Below, one piece after another: positions 33,633 to 42,757 of a stretch of 64,000 nucleotides of DNA. The stretch's first letter is position 1. Each line of letters starts with the position of its first letter. The translations under genes and the position numbers were made by a program. The notes below the pieces were generated by a model that was given only the letters and a program-made list of their open reading frames with translations, did not search any database and had not been told where the DNA came from. Origin of the DNA: Flagellimonas sp. HMM57. GTDB lineage: Bacteria > Bacteroidota > Bacteroidia > Flavobacteriales > Flavobacteriaceae. Where the stretch lies: positions 992,001 to 1,056,000 of the forward strand of contig NZ_CP090004.1 of the NCBI RefSeq assembly GCF_021390175.1, given 5' to 3'.

Positions 33633-35041
33633 TCAATGATAACTCCGTGGGGCCAAAAATTGGGTCACGGTAGTCTCTATAAGTTTCTCTCCACTGTATA
33701 CTCCAATTTTCAACCTATCCTTGTCTCCAGTCAATGCCGAGCTATTGATTTCTATGAACAACGTTCCTTCTGCCAGTTGTTCTGCCGATACCTTGAAACC
33801 AGCTTGGGATACCATCTTAATCTCTCCCTTGTGTGACATCAGCTGAAAACTGATATCCTCGATGTCATCAGATGTTTTGTTCAATATTTTATAGGTATAC
33901 ACATTACTGATGATGTTGTTGGCCTTTCTTTCGTACAATTGACCCGGAAGCCTTAGGATATTTGCTTCCAGTTCATTTCTAAGAAAAAGCATTCCAATCA
34001 AAACCCCTGTCAATATGGTCAAAACTGCCGTATACCCTTTCATACGGGCGGTAAACCTAAACTTGGATTTTTTGTTTATCTCATCTTCACTGGCGTAACG
34101 AATAAGCCCTTTGGGCTTTTGGATGCTTTCCATGATATGGTCGCATTCGTCTATACATGCCGTGCAGTTCACACATTCCAGTTGTGTTCCGTTACGAATA
34201 TCTATTCCAGTGGGGCAAACATTTACACATTGAAAGCAATCGATACAATCACCATGGCCCAAAGCATCCCTGTCTTCGTTTTTTCTGAACTTCTTTCTAC
34301 CGTTGTCCCCTTCCCCCGTTGATGGTCATAGGCCACCACTATGGATTTATCATCCAAAAGAACACCTTGCAACCTACCATATGGACAAGCTATAATGCAT
34401 ACCTGTTCCCGAAACCAGGCAAATACGAAGTAAAAGACCCCTGTAAAAATCAATAAGGAAATCATTGTTCCCAAATGCGCCATGGGACCATCCAGAATGT
34501 ATCGAATCAGTTTGTCGCTTCCTATCAAATAGGCCAGAAAGATGTTGGCTATCAGAAACGATATGATAAAAAACACAGTCCATTTCAGCGTTCGCTTTCT
34601 AATTTTTTTACCGTTCCAAGGTGATTTGTCCAACCGCATCTGTGCTCCACGGTCACCATCTATCCAATATTCTATCCTGCGGAAAACCATCTCCATAAAA
34701 ATGGTCTGCGGACACATCCAACCACAAAAAATACGTCCATAAGCCACAGTAAAAAGCGCAATGAAAACGACACCTGCAATCATTGAAATGACCACCAAGT
34801 GAAAATCTTGGGGCCAAAAAGGAAATCCGAAGATATTGAACCGTCTTTCCAAGACGTTGAACAACAGGAATTGGTTTCCATTTATTTTGATAAATGGTGC
34901 TGCAAACAAGAAAATTAGGAGTCCATAACTTACATATTTACGGTATTCAAAAAACCTGCCTTTGGGCTTTTTGGGATAAATCCAAGCTCTTTTACCGTCT
35001 TCGGCGATAGTTCCTATGGAATCTCTAAAATTCTCTTCCAT
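33633..35041 (-). pseudogene. ccoG: ccoG, cbb3 oxidase accessory ferredoxin-like protein, broken by a one-base frameshift
   Basis: CcoG (FixG/RdxA) is a membrane 4Fe-4S protein that reduces copper for cbb3 assembly. The first frame (35041-34223) gives residues to VVAYDHQRG with YGRIFCGWMCPQTIFME and CIIACPYGRLQG; the second frame (to 33633) gives GDCIDCFQCVNVCPTGIDIRNG and ECVNCTACIDECD, both ferredoxin motifs, and the periplasmic Ig-like end. The break lies at plus-strand C-run 34313-34317. One more G there (six instead of five) would read QRGEGDNGRKKFRKNEDRD and join the frames into about 470 residues, the full family length. No other damage is seen, so it may be a sequencing error. Confidence 0.9.
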
Positions 35042-35110
35042 TCAGTTTAGTTTTCAACTCCTCCATCCTTCCCGCACCTTCATTCATCTCTTAAAAGGTG
35101 CCATTATTTA

Positions 35111-36064
35111 TTAGTTCATGGCAACATCTGTAGAATCTACAGCTTGTTCTGCTGGAACTGCTTCTTCTGTTTTTTCTGATTCAGAGGCGTCTGGATCTAC
35201 CCAAATCTCACCTTCCGGTGCCTTGGGATTCGCCGGCGTGGTACCTCCCAAGGTCAAGATGTAACTTGCCACTTGTGCCATTTCAGCAGGCTTTAAGCTT
35301 TGTTTCCATGCAATCATACCCTTACCATCACGTCCGCCTTCAGATATGGTGTTAAAGACATTTTTGATGCCCCCACCCAAAATCCAATACTCATCCGTTA
35401 GGTTCGGGCCAATTCCACCGCCACCATCTGCCATATGACAGGCAACACAGTTCGTGGTAAAGATTTTTTCACCTGCGCTCAAATCCGATGCATCAGCAAG
35501 AAATTCAACAGTGTTCACATCCACCAAATCCTTTGCTGTTTTCTTATATTCTTCTATAGCAATTTTAGCAGCTGCAACTTCTTGTTCGTATTCCAGTTTT
35601 TGATCATAATCCCCTGCAATATGAAAACGTATTAAATACACTATTGCAAAAACAATGGTTGCATAAAACATGTATACCCACCAAGGAGGCAAAACGTTGT
35701 CAAGCTCACGAATACCATCATAGTTGTGATCCATGATAATCTCTCCTTCTTTTTCAATGGCACGGGTCTTTGTAAGGCGCTTGTAGATGTTATTGATCCA
35801 GGTCCATTCCCGTTTTTTGTTCTTTGCTTCCAGATAACGCTCTTTGGCTTCAGGAGAAAGGGTTAGCAACATTACGTTTTCAATGGAACTCAAAATCAAT
35901 TCAATAGCTATCAAAATCAGTAATACCATTAGCATAAAGAACTGCGTAATAGGGTATTCGATAATGGCTGGTTTATCACCTGAATCTATAAAGTACTCCA
36001 TTAATCCGAAGATGATGAAGAATAGGACCGGAATGCGTATCCACCAAGGTGTTCTTGTGCTCAT
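35111..36064 (-). CDS. ccoP: cbb3-type cytochrome c oxidase subunit III
   Basis: 317 residues. Two N-terminal membrane segments (about 10-26 and 42-60) and a third (about 128-146, WWVYMFYATIVFAIVYLI) precede a single c-type haem domain with CVACH at 206-210 and the methionine ligand in GMIAWKQSLK. Most proteobacterial CcoP proteins carry two haem sites; one is usual in Bacteroidota. The tail after LTLGG is acidic and low complexity. It starts 4 bp after the CcoQ-like gene. Confidence 0.93.
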   Translation of the reverse strand: MSTRTPWWIRIPVLFFIIFGLMEYFIDSGDKPAIIEYPITQFFMLMVLLILIAIELILSSIENVMLLTLSPEAKERYLEAKNKKREWTWINNIYKRLTKTRAIEKEGEIIMDHNYDGIRELDNVLPPWWVYMFYATIVFAIVYLIRFHIAGDYDQKLEYEQEVAAAKIAIEEYKKTAKDLVDVNTVEFLADASDLSAGEKIFTTNCVACHMADGGGGIGPNLTDEYWILGGGIKNVFNTISEGGRDGKGMIAWKQSLKPAEMAQVASYILTLGGTTPANPKAPEGEIWVDPDASESEKTEEAVPAEQAVDSTDVAMN

Positions 36065-36068
36065 AATA

Positions 36069-36254
36069 CTAATTTTGGTTATGGTAATCGTTATCTAAAG
36101 GGAGTTCTTCCATTTCTTTTATATGTGCTTTGGTAGCTGTAAAAACCCACCAAAACAGCAATACGAAAAACACGAAGAAAATCAATAAGGATATCATAGG
36201 GTAACTTGCGATACCTTCTATACTCTCCATATGGTTCTTAACAAATTTCAACAT
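36069..36254 (-). CDS. ccoQ: CcoQ-like small cbb3 oxidase subunit
   Basis: 61 residues with one membrane segment (about 20-42, PMISLLIFFVFFVLLFWWVF) and a short charged C-terminal tail rich in Glu and Asn. Size, position between ccoNO and ccoP, and the aromatic end of the helix match CcoQ, which stabilises the oxidase. Sequence identity is too low for more than positional evidence. Confidence 0.78.
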   Translation of the reverse strand: MLKFVKNHMESIEGIASYPMISLLIFFVFFVLLFWWVFTATKAHIKEMEELPLDNDYHNQN

Positions 36255-36323
36255 GGCTAAATAGCTTTTTAGATGTTAGACCGTAACTCCAAAAGTCTTG
36301 TGTCTTTCATCTTAATTTTTAAC

Positions 36324-38534
36324 TTATTCTTTTTCTTTATTTTCTGATAACAATCCGTCGTTGTCCTTAATTTTAATGTCTGTACCCAATCGCTGTAAAT
36401 AAGCTATCAAGGATACTATTTCCCTATCGCGCATCTGTATAAAATCCTCACCGTTTTCTTGGGCATATTTTTTATCTGCTTCATAGGTTTTTACAAACTC
36501 TGGGTCAGAATACAGATTTTTCTCAATTTGTAATGCTTGTTCCGCCATAGATTGCTCCGCGTTGGCTATATCTTCTGGCGTATAGGGAACCCCTAGCTTG
36601 ACCATCACCTCCATTTTACTCTGGACCGCACTTCTATCATGTTCGCTGGTGACCAACCATTGATAGGCGGGCATTATGGAACCTGATGAGGTACTTTGCG
36701 GATCGTACATGTGATTTAAGTGCCAGTTATCAGAGTATTTTCCTCCCACTCGTAATAAATCGGGACCTGTTCTTTTACTTCCCCAGAGGAAAGGATGGTC
36801 GTAAACGAACTCTCCCGCCTTTGCATATTCACCATAGCGTTCCACCTCGCTCCTGAACGGTCTTATCATTTGCGAGTGACAACCTACACAACCTTCTCGG
36901 ATATAGAGGTCACGCCCTTCCAGTTCTAAAGGCGTATATGGCTTAACACTTGTAATTGTCGGAATGTTGGATTTAACCAATATGGTCGGTACAATTTGAA
37001 TTATCCCACCTATTAAAATTGCAACTGTAGCCAAAATTGTAAGCTGCACAGGTCTACGCTCTAACCAGTTATGGAAGGTTTCACCAGCAACACGTCTTTT
37101 GGAAACTCTTGTCAAAGCTGGCGCTTCTGCCAATTCATCTTCTACAGAGCTACCTTTTCTGATCGTTACAACAATATTATATACTAAAATAAGCATCCCC
37201 GCGATGTACATTGTACCTCCAATGGCACGCATCCAGTACATGGGGATAATCTGAGTAACGGTCTCTAGAAAGTTTCCGTATACCAAGGTTCCATCTGGGT
37301 TAAAATCCTTCCACATTAATGCCTGGGTAAATCCGGCCACATACATTGGTAGCGCGTACAGTATAATTCCCAAAGTACCTATCCAAAAATGTAGATTGGC
37401 CAAACCTTTTGAGTAAAGTGTCGTCTTGAACATCTTTGGAACCAACCAGTAAATCATACCAAACGTAAGAAAACCGTTCCAAGCCAATGCTCCCACGTGC
37501 ACGTGTGCAATAATCCAGTCACTAAAGTGAGCAATTGCATTCACATTTTTTAGGGATAGCATCGGTCCTTCAAAAGTGGCCATACCATAACCTGTAATTG
37601 CCACTACCATAAACTTTAGTGTGGCATCACTTCTTACTTTATCCCACACACCGCGCAAGGTCAACAATCCATTGATCATACCACCCCATGATGGTGCAAT
37701 GAGCATTACCGAGAATACAACGCCAAGGTTTTGAGCCCAATCTGGTAAAGCAGAGTACAATAAATGGTGGGGGCCTGCCCAGATATAGATGAATATCAAT
37801 GACCAGAAATGGACTATGGAAAGACGGTATGAATATATAGGTCTATTCGCTGCTTTTGGAACAAAATAATACATCAGCCCCAAAAATGGTGTGGTCAAGA
37901 AGAAAGCCACGGCATTATGACCGTACCACCACTGCACCAATGCATCTTGGACACCTGCATATACCGAATAACTTTTCAATGCCGTAACGGGCAACTCCAA
38001 ACTGTTGAAAATATGCAGTACGGCAACCGTAACGAATGTAGCCAAATAGAACCATATTGCCACGTAGAGATGGCGCTGTCTTCTTTTTAAAATCGTACCG
38101 ATCAAGTTCCAACCAAAAACGACCCAAACCACGGCAATGGCCAAATCTATAGGCCATTCCAATTCTGCATATTCTTTTGATGTGGTATACCCCAAAGGCA
38201 ATGTAATGGCCGCTGCCACAATAATCAATTGCCAGCCCCAGAAATTAAAATTACTTAGAAAGTCATTGAACATTCTGGCTTTTAGGAGTCGCTGCGTGGA
38301 ATAATACACCCCTGCAAAAATGGCGTTCCCCACAAAGGCAAAAATCACCGCATTAGTGTGCAAAGGACGTAACCGCCCAAAACTGAGCCATGATATACCG
38401 TCCGTAACATTGGGAAACAAAAACATAAAAGCCAGTAGTAGCCCTACCAGCATTCCAACAACACCCCATAGCATGGTGGCATATAAAAACTTTTGTACGA
38501 TCTTATTGTCGTAGCTAAATTGTTGTATTTCCAT
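36324..38534 (-). CDS. ccoNO: cbb3-type cytochrome c oxidase, fused subunits I and II
   Basis: 736 residues joining CcoN (about 1-465) and CcoO (about 485-736), a fusion typical of Bacteroidota. In CcoN the haem and CuB ligands appear as RPLHTNAV, VQWWYGHNAVAFF (H206), WAGPHHLLYSALPDW (H256, H257) and IIAHVHVGALAWNG (H344, H346). In CcoO the haem c motif is CVGCH at 549-553 with EREGC-like lead-in and the YGEYAKAGEFVYDHPFLWGSKRTGPDL block, and a MPAYQWL methionine. It reduces oxygen to water at the inner membrane with high affinity and pumps protons. It starts 2 bp after ccoS. Confidence 0.97.
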   Translation of the reverse strand: MEIQQFSYDNKIVQKFLYATMLWGVVGMLVGLLLAFMFLFPNVTDGISWLSFGRLRPLHTNAVIFAFVGNAIFAGVYYSTQRLLKARMFNDFLSNFNFWGWQLIIVAAAITLPLGYTTSKEYAELEWPIDLAIAVVWVVFGWNLIGTILKRRQRHLYVAIWFYLATFVTVAVLHIFNSLELPVTALKSYSVYAGVQDALVQWWYGHNAVAFFLTTPFLGLMYYFVPKAANRPIYSYRLSIVHFWSLIFIYIWAGPHHLLYSALPDWAQNLGVVFSVMLIAPSWGGMINGLLTLRGVWDKVRSDATLKFMVVAITGYGMATFEGPMLSLKNVNAIAHFSDWIIAHVHVGALAWNGFLTFGMIYWLVPKMFKTTLYSKGLANLHFWIGTLGIILYALPMYVAGFTQALMWKDFNPDGTLVYGNFLETVTQIIPMYWMRAIGGTMYIAGMLILVYNIVVTIRKGSSVEDELAEAPALTRVSKRRVAGETFHNWLERRPVQLTILATVAILIGGIIQIVPTILVKSNIPTITSVKPYTPLELEGRDLYIREGCVGCHSQMIRPFRSEVERYGEYAKAGEFVYDHPFLWGSKRTGPDLLRVGGKYSDNWHLNHMYDPQSTSSGSIMPAYQWLVTSEHDRSAVQSKMEVMVKLGVPYTPEDIANAEQSMAEQALQIEKNLYSDPEFVKTYEADKKYAQENGEDFIQMRDREIVSLIAYLQRLGTDIKIKDNDGLLSENKEKE

Positions 38535-38536
38535 AT

Positions 38537-38743
38537 TTATTGGTTTGTACTTTTAGTTAGTTTAATTTCTTTTTCGTTAGTGCTGTCTTTTGAATTAGGT
38601 AGGAGTTCATCCTCAAAGAGCATACGTACGGATGGAGTATATGCATCATCATACTGACCACTCTTTACCGAAAGGACAAAGGCGGCAAAAAAAACTATAG
38701 CTACAGAAATGCTTATAGCCAATAACACATATATAACACTCAT
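38537..38743 (-). CDS. ccoS: CcoS family cbb3 oxidase assembly protein
   Basis: 68 residues: one N-terminal membrane helix (MSVIYVLLAISISVAIVFF) followed by VKSGQYDDAYTPSVRMLFED, the GQYDD(x)5-RMLF signature of CcoS. CcoS is needed to insert haem and copper into cbb3 oxidase. It has its own Crp/Fnr box, centred 55 bp upstream of its start and overlapping the 3' end of ccoI, so the structural genes can be expressed without reading through ccoI. Confidence 0.92.
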   Translation of the reverse strand: MSVIYVLLAISISVAIVFFAAFVLSVKSGQYDDAYTPSVRMLFEDELLPNSKDSTNEKEIKLTKSTNQ

Positions 38744-38761
38744 ACCTACCTTAATTTAGCG

Positions 38762-38804
38762 TAAATCTACTTTTACCTTTAATTTCAAAAAATGATATAT
38801 ATCA
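38762..38804 (-). promoter_or_regulatory. Crp/Fnr-type box and -7 element of the ccoS-ccoNOQP operon
   Basis: TGATATATATCA at 38793-38804, a perfect palindrome centred 29.5 bp upstream of TAGATTTA (38769 down to 38762), one mismatch from TAnnTTTG. The box overlaps the stop codon of ccoI. Confidence 0.75.
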
Positions 38805-41201
38805 GCTTTCATTAATTTTTATTTTTCTTCCTAATATATTGGTGAAAAGTGTTGTAAAAACAACGATACTTATTGAACTTAAAGGCATTAGAATAGCAGC
38901 CACTACTGGCTGCAACTGCCCCGTAACCGCAAAATACAATCCAACAATGTTATAGCACAAGGAGAGAAGAAAACTCAATTTTATAACTTGAATCGACTTT
39001 CTGGACATTTTGATAAATAGGGATAACTTGCTTAGGACGGAAGCATCTAAAATAGCATCACAAGCAGGTGAAAAAACATTGATGTTTTCTGAAACAGAGA
39101 TTCCAACATTACTTTGCGCCAAAGCTCCCGCATCATTTAGACCATCGCCGACCATCAACACATTTCTATCTTTTTGTAATCCTTTTATATATTCAAGTTT
39201 GTTCTCAGGTTTTTGATTAAACAATAAATCAGTGTTTTCTGGAAGTATTTTTTTGAGCTGCTCTTTTTCTCCGTCATTATCCCCGGAAAGAATTCCAAGT
39301 TGCATGTGTTCTCCCAAGGAATTAAAAAGTTTCCCCACTCCTTGTCTGTATTTATTTTTGAACACGAAACATCCCTTGTAATTCTCATCCGAGCTAATAT
39401 AAACAGTCGTACTTGTATTAGCAGCAGTGGAATTGCTCCCAACATAGCTTGCAGAGCCTACTTTAATGGAATGTTCCTTTGACCTGCCCTCTACCCCTTT
39501 ACCGGTATGTTCTTGAAACTCATCCAAGGTCATAATAGCATTGGATTTTAAAATTTCGTAAAGTGACCGGCTTAAAGGATGGTTTGAAGCGCGCAATGTG
39601 GTTTTTAGCAATGCTGTTTCAGCTTCTGTCAATGCTACTCCTTCATATAAAATAGTGTCTTTTTCCGTAGTCGTAATTGTTCCTGTCTTATCAAAAATTG
39701 CAGTATTCACTTTAGCTAACCGCTCTATTACGTTCGTATTCTTAAGGTAGAATTTATGCTTTCCAAATATGCGTAGCATGTTCCCCAAGGTGAAAGGTGC
39801 CGCCAACGCAATGGCACATGGACAGGCAATGATCAGCACCGCCGTAAAAACATTGAGTGCCATGCTTGGCATATAGAACAACCAGTATGCAGTAGCTATA
39901 AAAGCAATAGTCAAGATACCAATGGTAAAACGTTTCCCAATACTGTCTGTTAGTGTTTGGAACGCTGTTACCTTATCTTTAGCAAAAACTGAATTTCCCC
40001 ATAGCTGGGTAAGGTAACTTTGGGACACGGATTTTAACACTTCCACCTCCAGAACGCCCGAAAGCTGTTTTCCACCTGCAAAAAGCCTCTCTCCAGATTG
40101 CCTAAAGACCGCTTGGGACTCCCCTGTAACAAAACTATAGTCTATTTCTGCCATTCCTTTAATAAGAATACAGTCTACTGGAATGATTTCGTTGCTCCTA
40201 ATTAGGAGACGGTCTCCTATTTTGATGTTATAGATTTGGATATTCTCCTCATCTCCATTAGTCTTTAACTTGGTCACCGCGATTGGAAAATAGGATTTGT
40301 AATCACGCTCAAAAGAAAGGAAAGCATATGTTTTTTGTTGAAAGAACTTTCCGAGCAATAAGAAAAATACCAACCCGGTAAGGCTATCAAAAAAGCCAGA
40401 CCCCAAATCAAAAACAATATCTACGGTACTCCTCAAGAACAATGTTAGAATACCCAAAGCAATGGGAACGTCAATATTCAATAGTTTAGACCGTAATCCC
40501 TTGTAGGCCGATATGAAATAACCGCTACCCGCATAAAACACCACCGGCAACGAAAAGGCAAACATTAACCAACGAAATACGAATTTGTATTGATCTAGCC
40601 AGAATTCCTCTACTTCAAAATATTCTGGAAATGAAAACAACATCACGTTCCCAAAGGCAAAACCTGCGACACCCAACTTATAAGTAAGAGAACGGTCCAC
40701 CTTTTTTTCTTTCTTATTGTATTCGTCCAGAGAAATGTATGGCTCATACCCTATACTGCCCAACATAAGCACTAAACGCTTCAATGAAAAGTCGTTAGTG
40801 GTGTAGGTTACCCGAATCGTTTTTTTTGGAAAGTTTACTTGAGAGTTTGTAATGGATGAATTTAGACGGTTTAGGTTTTCCAATACCCAAATACATGAAC
40901 TACAATGAATGGATGGAATACTTAAGTTGACAACTTGTATTCCTTCATCATTAAATGCAACCAACTTTTCAACAATATCCTGATTGTCCAAAAAATCATA
41001 TTTCCGTTGAATTTTCTTATTAGGCGCAGTACCAGCCCTTTCCTCTATATCATAGAAGTTGGAAAGTCCATTGGTGGTAAAAATCTCATAGACCGTTTTA
41101 CAGCCATTACAACAAAACTCCTTTTCATCAAAAAGTACCTTTGTCCTATTGCAATCATCACCACAATGATAACATTTGGAATCAATCATACACATTCGCA
41201 T
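38802..41201 (-). CDS. ccoI: cbb3 oxidase-associated copper-exporting P-type ATPase
   Basis: 799 residues, P1B ATPase that moves copper for cbb3 oxidase assembly (CcoI/FixI). The N-terminus has a cysteine-rich element CYHCGDDCNRT then FCCNGCKTVY, followed by an HMA domain with IHCSSCIWVLENL. The transport motif is CPC in IIACPCAIALAAP, the phosphorylation site IFDKTGTITT, and the hinge MVGDGLNDAGALA. The longest frame starts at 41201 (MRMCMIDSK); the ATG at 41189 would begin MIDSKCYHCG, looks more like the family and gives a leader of about 20 bases, so it is the likelier start. It shares a divergent regulatory region with a Crp/Fnr gene. Confidence 0.95.
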   Translation of the reverse strand: MRMCMIDSKCYHCGDDCNRTKVLFDEKEFCCNGCKTVYEIFTTNGLSNFYDIEERAGTAPNKKIQRKYDFLDNQDIVEKLVAFNDEGIQVVNLSIPSIHCSSCIWVLENLNRLNSSITNSQVNFPKKTIRVTYTTNDFSLKRLVLMLGSIGYEPYISLDEYNKKEKKVDRSLTYKLGVAGFAFGNVMLFSFPEYFEVEEFWLDQYKFVFRWLMFAFSLPVVFYAGSGYFISAYKGLRSKLLNIDVPIALGILTLFLRSTVDIVFDLGSGFFDSLTGLVFFLLLGKFFQQKTYAFLSFERDYKSYFPIAVTKLKTNGDEENIQIYNIKIGDRLLIRSNEIIPVDCILIKGMAEIDYSFVTGESQAVFRQSGERLFAGGKQLSGVLEVEVLKSVSQSYLTQLWGNSVFAKDKVTAFQTLTDSIGKRFTIGILTIAFIATAYWLFYMPSMALNVFTAVLIIACPCAIALAAPFTLGNMLRIFGKHKFYLKNTNVIERLAKVNTAIFDKTGTITTTEKDTILYEGVALTEAETALLKTTLRASNHPLSRSLYEILKSNAIMTLDEFQEHTGKGVEGRSKEHSIKVGSASYVGSNSTAANTSTTVYISSDENYKGCFVFKNKYRQGVGKLFNSLGEHMQLGILSGDNDGEKEQLKKILPENTDLLFNQKPENKLEYIKGLQKDRNVLMVGDGLNDAGALAQSNVGISVSENINVFSPACDAILDASVLSKLSLFIKMSRKSIQVIKLSFLLSLCYNIVGLYFAVTGQLQPVVAAILMPLSSISIVVFTTLFTNILGRKIKINES

Positions 41202-41213
41202 TTATACCTCATA

Positions 41214-41287
41214 CAAAGGTGTACCATAGCGAATGGAAAAAACATGATAAATATCAGTTTTTAAGGAAGTTACCACCATTACCTTTG
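41214..41287. promoter_or_regulatory. shared Crp/Fnr-type box for divergent ccoI and crp/fnr promoters
   Basis: One palindrome TGATAAATATCA (41245-41256) is centred 29.5 bp from the -7 element on both sides: CACCTTTG on the minus strand (41221 down to 41214) for ccoI and TACCTTTG on the plus strand (41280-41287) for the regulator. The plus-strand element ends only 4 bp before the regulator's ATG (41292), so its transcript is probably leaderless or nearly so. Confidence 0.75.
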
Positions 41288-41291
41288 CGGT

Positions 41292-41972
41292 ATGAAAAGG
41301 TGTACGACCATAAAGGCACAACAATTAAGAAATTTTGAATCACTTTCTAAAATGGCTTTGAATAGGGTTTTAGAAACTTCAGAATCGATGTTCGTACCCA
41401 AGGGCACTATTGTCTTTAAGGAAAACCAACTTTTGAACAAGCTGTACTGTATTAAGGAAGGGGCCTGCAAATTTAGCACGTTCGATAACTTGGGAAGGGA
41501 GCACATCTTACGTTTTTTGGGAAAAGGTGACATTATGGGGAAACGTTCCATAATATCGAACAAAGGAGCCAATGTGACGGCTACAGCATTAACGGAAACC
41601 GCACTATGTTGTTTTGATAAAAGTGAGATACAGTACAATCTAAAAACTAATACTGATTTTTGTAACGACCTGTTACACGCGTTTATAGAAGATGCCAATG
41701 CTATTGATAAAACAAGAACCATTTATTGCGCAAACAAAGGCATTAAACAACGATTAGCACAACTATTGCTATATCTGGCAGAGAAATTTGGACAAGACCC
41801 TGACGGAAAATTAATGATACGACTGAAACGTGAAGATATGGCTTCTGTTCTAGGGACTTCTCAAGAATATATCATCAATTTATTGACCCATTTTAAGAAC
41901 AAAGGATTTCTAGATGTAAACAGGAGCGAAATCGTTTTAAATTCTAAAGAAGAGCTTAGAGAATTGATTTAA
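41292..41972 (+). CDS. Crp/Fnr family transcription regulator (first paralogue)
   Basis: 226 residues: cyclic-nucleotide-type beta-roll (about 15-130), dimer helix, and a winged helix with recognition segment GTSQEYIINLLTHF. Compared with E. coli FNR (GLTVETISRLLGRF) the contact Glu is kept but Arg is Asn. Cysteines occur at C4, C53, C59, C106 and C107, without the N-terminal FNR cluster spacing. The gene faces ccoI across a shared Crp/Fnr box and is likely autoregulated. The upstream TAnnTTTG element lies so close that translation may start on a leaderless mRNA. Which signal it senses is unknown. Confidence 0.88.
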   Translation: MKRCTTIKAQQLRNFESLSKMALNRVLETSESMFVPKGTIVFKENQLLNKLYCIKEGACKFSTFDNLGREHILRFLGKGDIMGKRSIISNKGANVTATALTETALCCFDKSEIQYNLKTNTDFCNDLLHAFIEDANAIDKTRTIYCANKGIKQRLAQLLLYLAEKFGQDPDGKLMIRLKREDMASVLGTSQEYIINLLTHFKNKGFLDVNRSEIVLNSKEELRELI

Positions 41973-42046
41973 TATGAACCTAAAAAATTACAGTTTTTTT
42001 TAATTGAATAAACCGTAATTTTACGTGTCAGGTAAACCAAACAGTT

Positions 42047-42736
42047 ATGCAAAGCAGATGTGAGAATTGTATCGTACGTCAGTTCAACTCGTTACGAGCT
42101 ATGAGCAAAGAAGAGTTAAAAGCCGTTTCAGATTCCAAAACAACCAAATCAATTAAAAAAGGGGAACCTTTATTTGAGGAAGGTGATAAACTGAATGGAG
42201 TGTATTGCGTACGCAACGGTGTTTCCAAACTTTCCAAGTTAAGCTCAAACGGCAAAGATCAAATTGTTAAGCTAGCTTCCACAGGAGAAGTAATCGGACA
42301 GCGTTCGGTCGTTGCACAGGAAACCGCTAATCTTTCTGCCATTGCAGTTAATGATATGGAAGTTTGTTTTATTCCAAAAGAGACCATAAACCACACACTT
42401 CAAAAAAATCCAAACTTTACACTCGAGGTATTGCGACATATGGCCCACGACCTAAAGGAAGCGGACGATGTAATCGTGAATATGTCTCAAAAGACCGTGA
42501 AACAGCGTATTGCCGAAGCTTTCTTATACTTAAAGAATAATTTTGGCGAGGACGAAGATGGCTTTTTGGCACTATCGTTATCCAGAGAAGATATATCTAA
42601 CGTTGTAGGTACCGCTACAGAATCTGCAATTCGAATAATTTCAGAATTCAAGAAAAAAGGACTTATTCATACCTCTGGCAAGAAGGTGGGCATAAAGAAT
42701 GAACGCAAGTTGGTAGAACTTGTAGAAGGGTTCTAA
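42047..42736 (+). CDS. Crp/Fnr family transcription regulator, FNR-like (second paralogue)
   Basis: 229 residues. The N-terminus MQSRCENCIVRQFNSL puts C5 and C8 in a CX2C pair like the start of the FNR cluster motif; further cysteines are C54 and C107, so four in all, the number FNR uses, though spacing differs. The recognition helix GTATESAIRIISEF keeps both Glu and Arg of the CRP/FNR core contacts with TGA, which suits the TGAY boxes in this window. An oxygen-sensing role is therefore likely but unproven. It stands 74 bp after the first paralogue. A TAATTTTA element (42016-42023) lies inside a small palindrome CGTAATTTTACG upstream. Confidence 0.9.
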   Translation: MQSRCENCIVRQFNSLRAMSKEELKAVSDSKTTKSIKKGEPLFEEGDKLNGVYCVRNGVSKLSKLSSNGKDQIVKLASTGEVIGQRSVVAQETANLSAIAVNDMEVCFIPKETINHTLQKNPNFTLEVLRHMAHDLKEADDVIVNMSQKTVKQRIAEAFLYLKNNFGEDEDGFLALSLSREDISNVVGTATESAIRIISEFKKKGLIHTSGKKVGIKNERKLVELVEGF

Positions 42737-42757
42737 ATAGGCGCTTCTTTTAAAAGC

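Noticed and set aside
34223..35041. Programmed frameshifting as the reason for the split ccoG
   Set aside because: CcoG is normally one frame in the family and no pseudoknot or stop-codon pause pattern was seen; a lost G in a run is simpler.
42014..42025. CGTAATTTTACG palindrome before the second Crp/Fnr gene
   Set aside because: It overlaps a TAATTTTA -7 candidate, but it is a single occurrence with no second copy in the window, so an operator cannot be supported.
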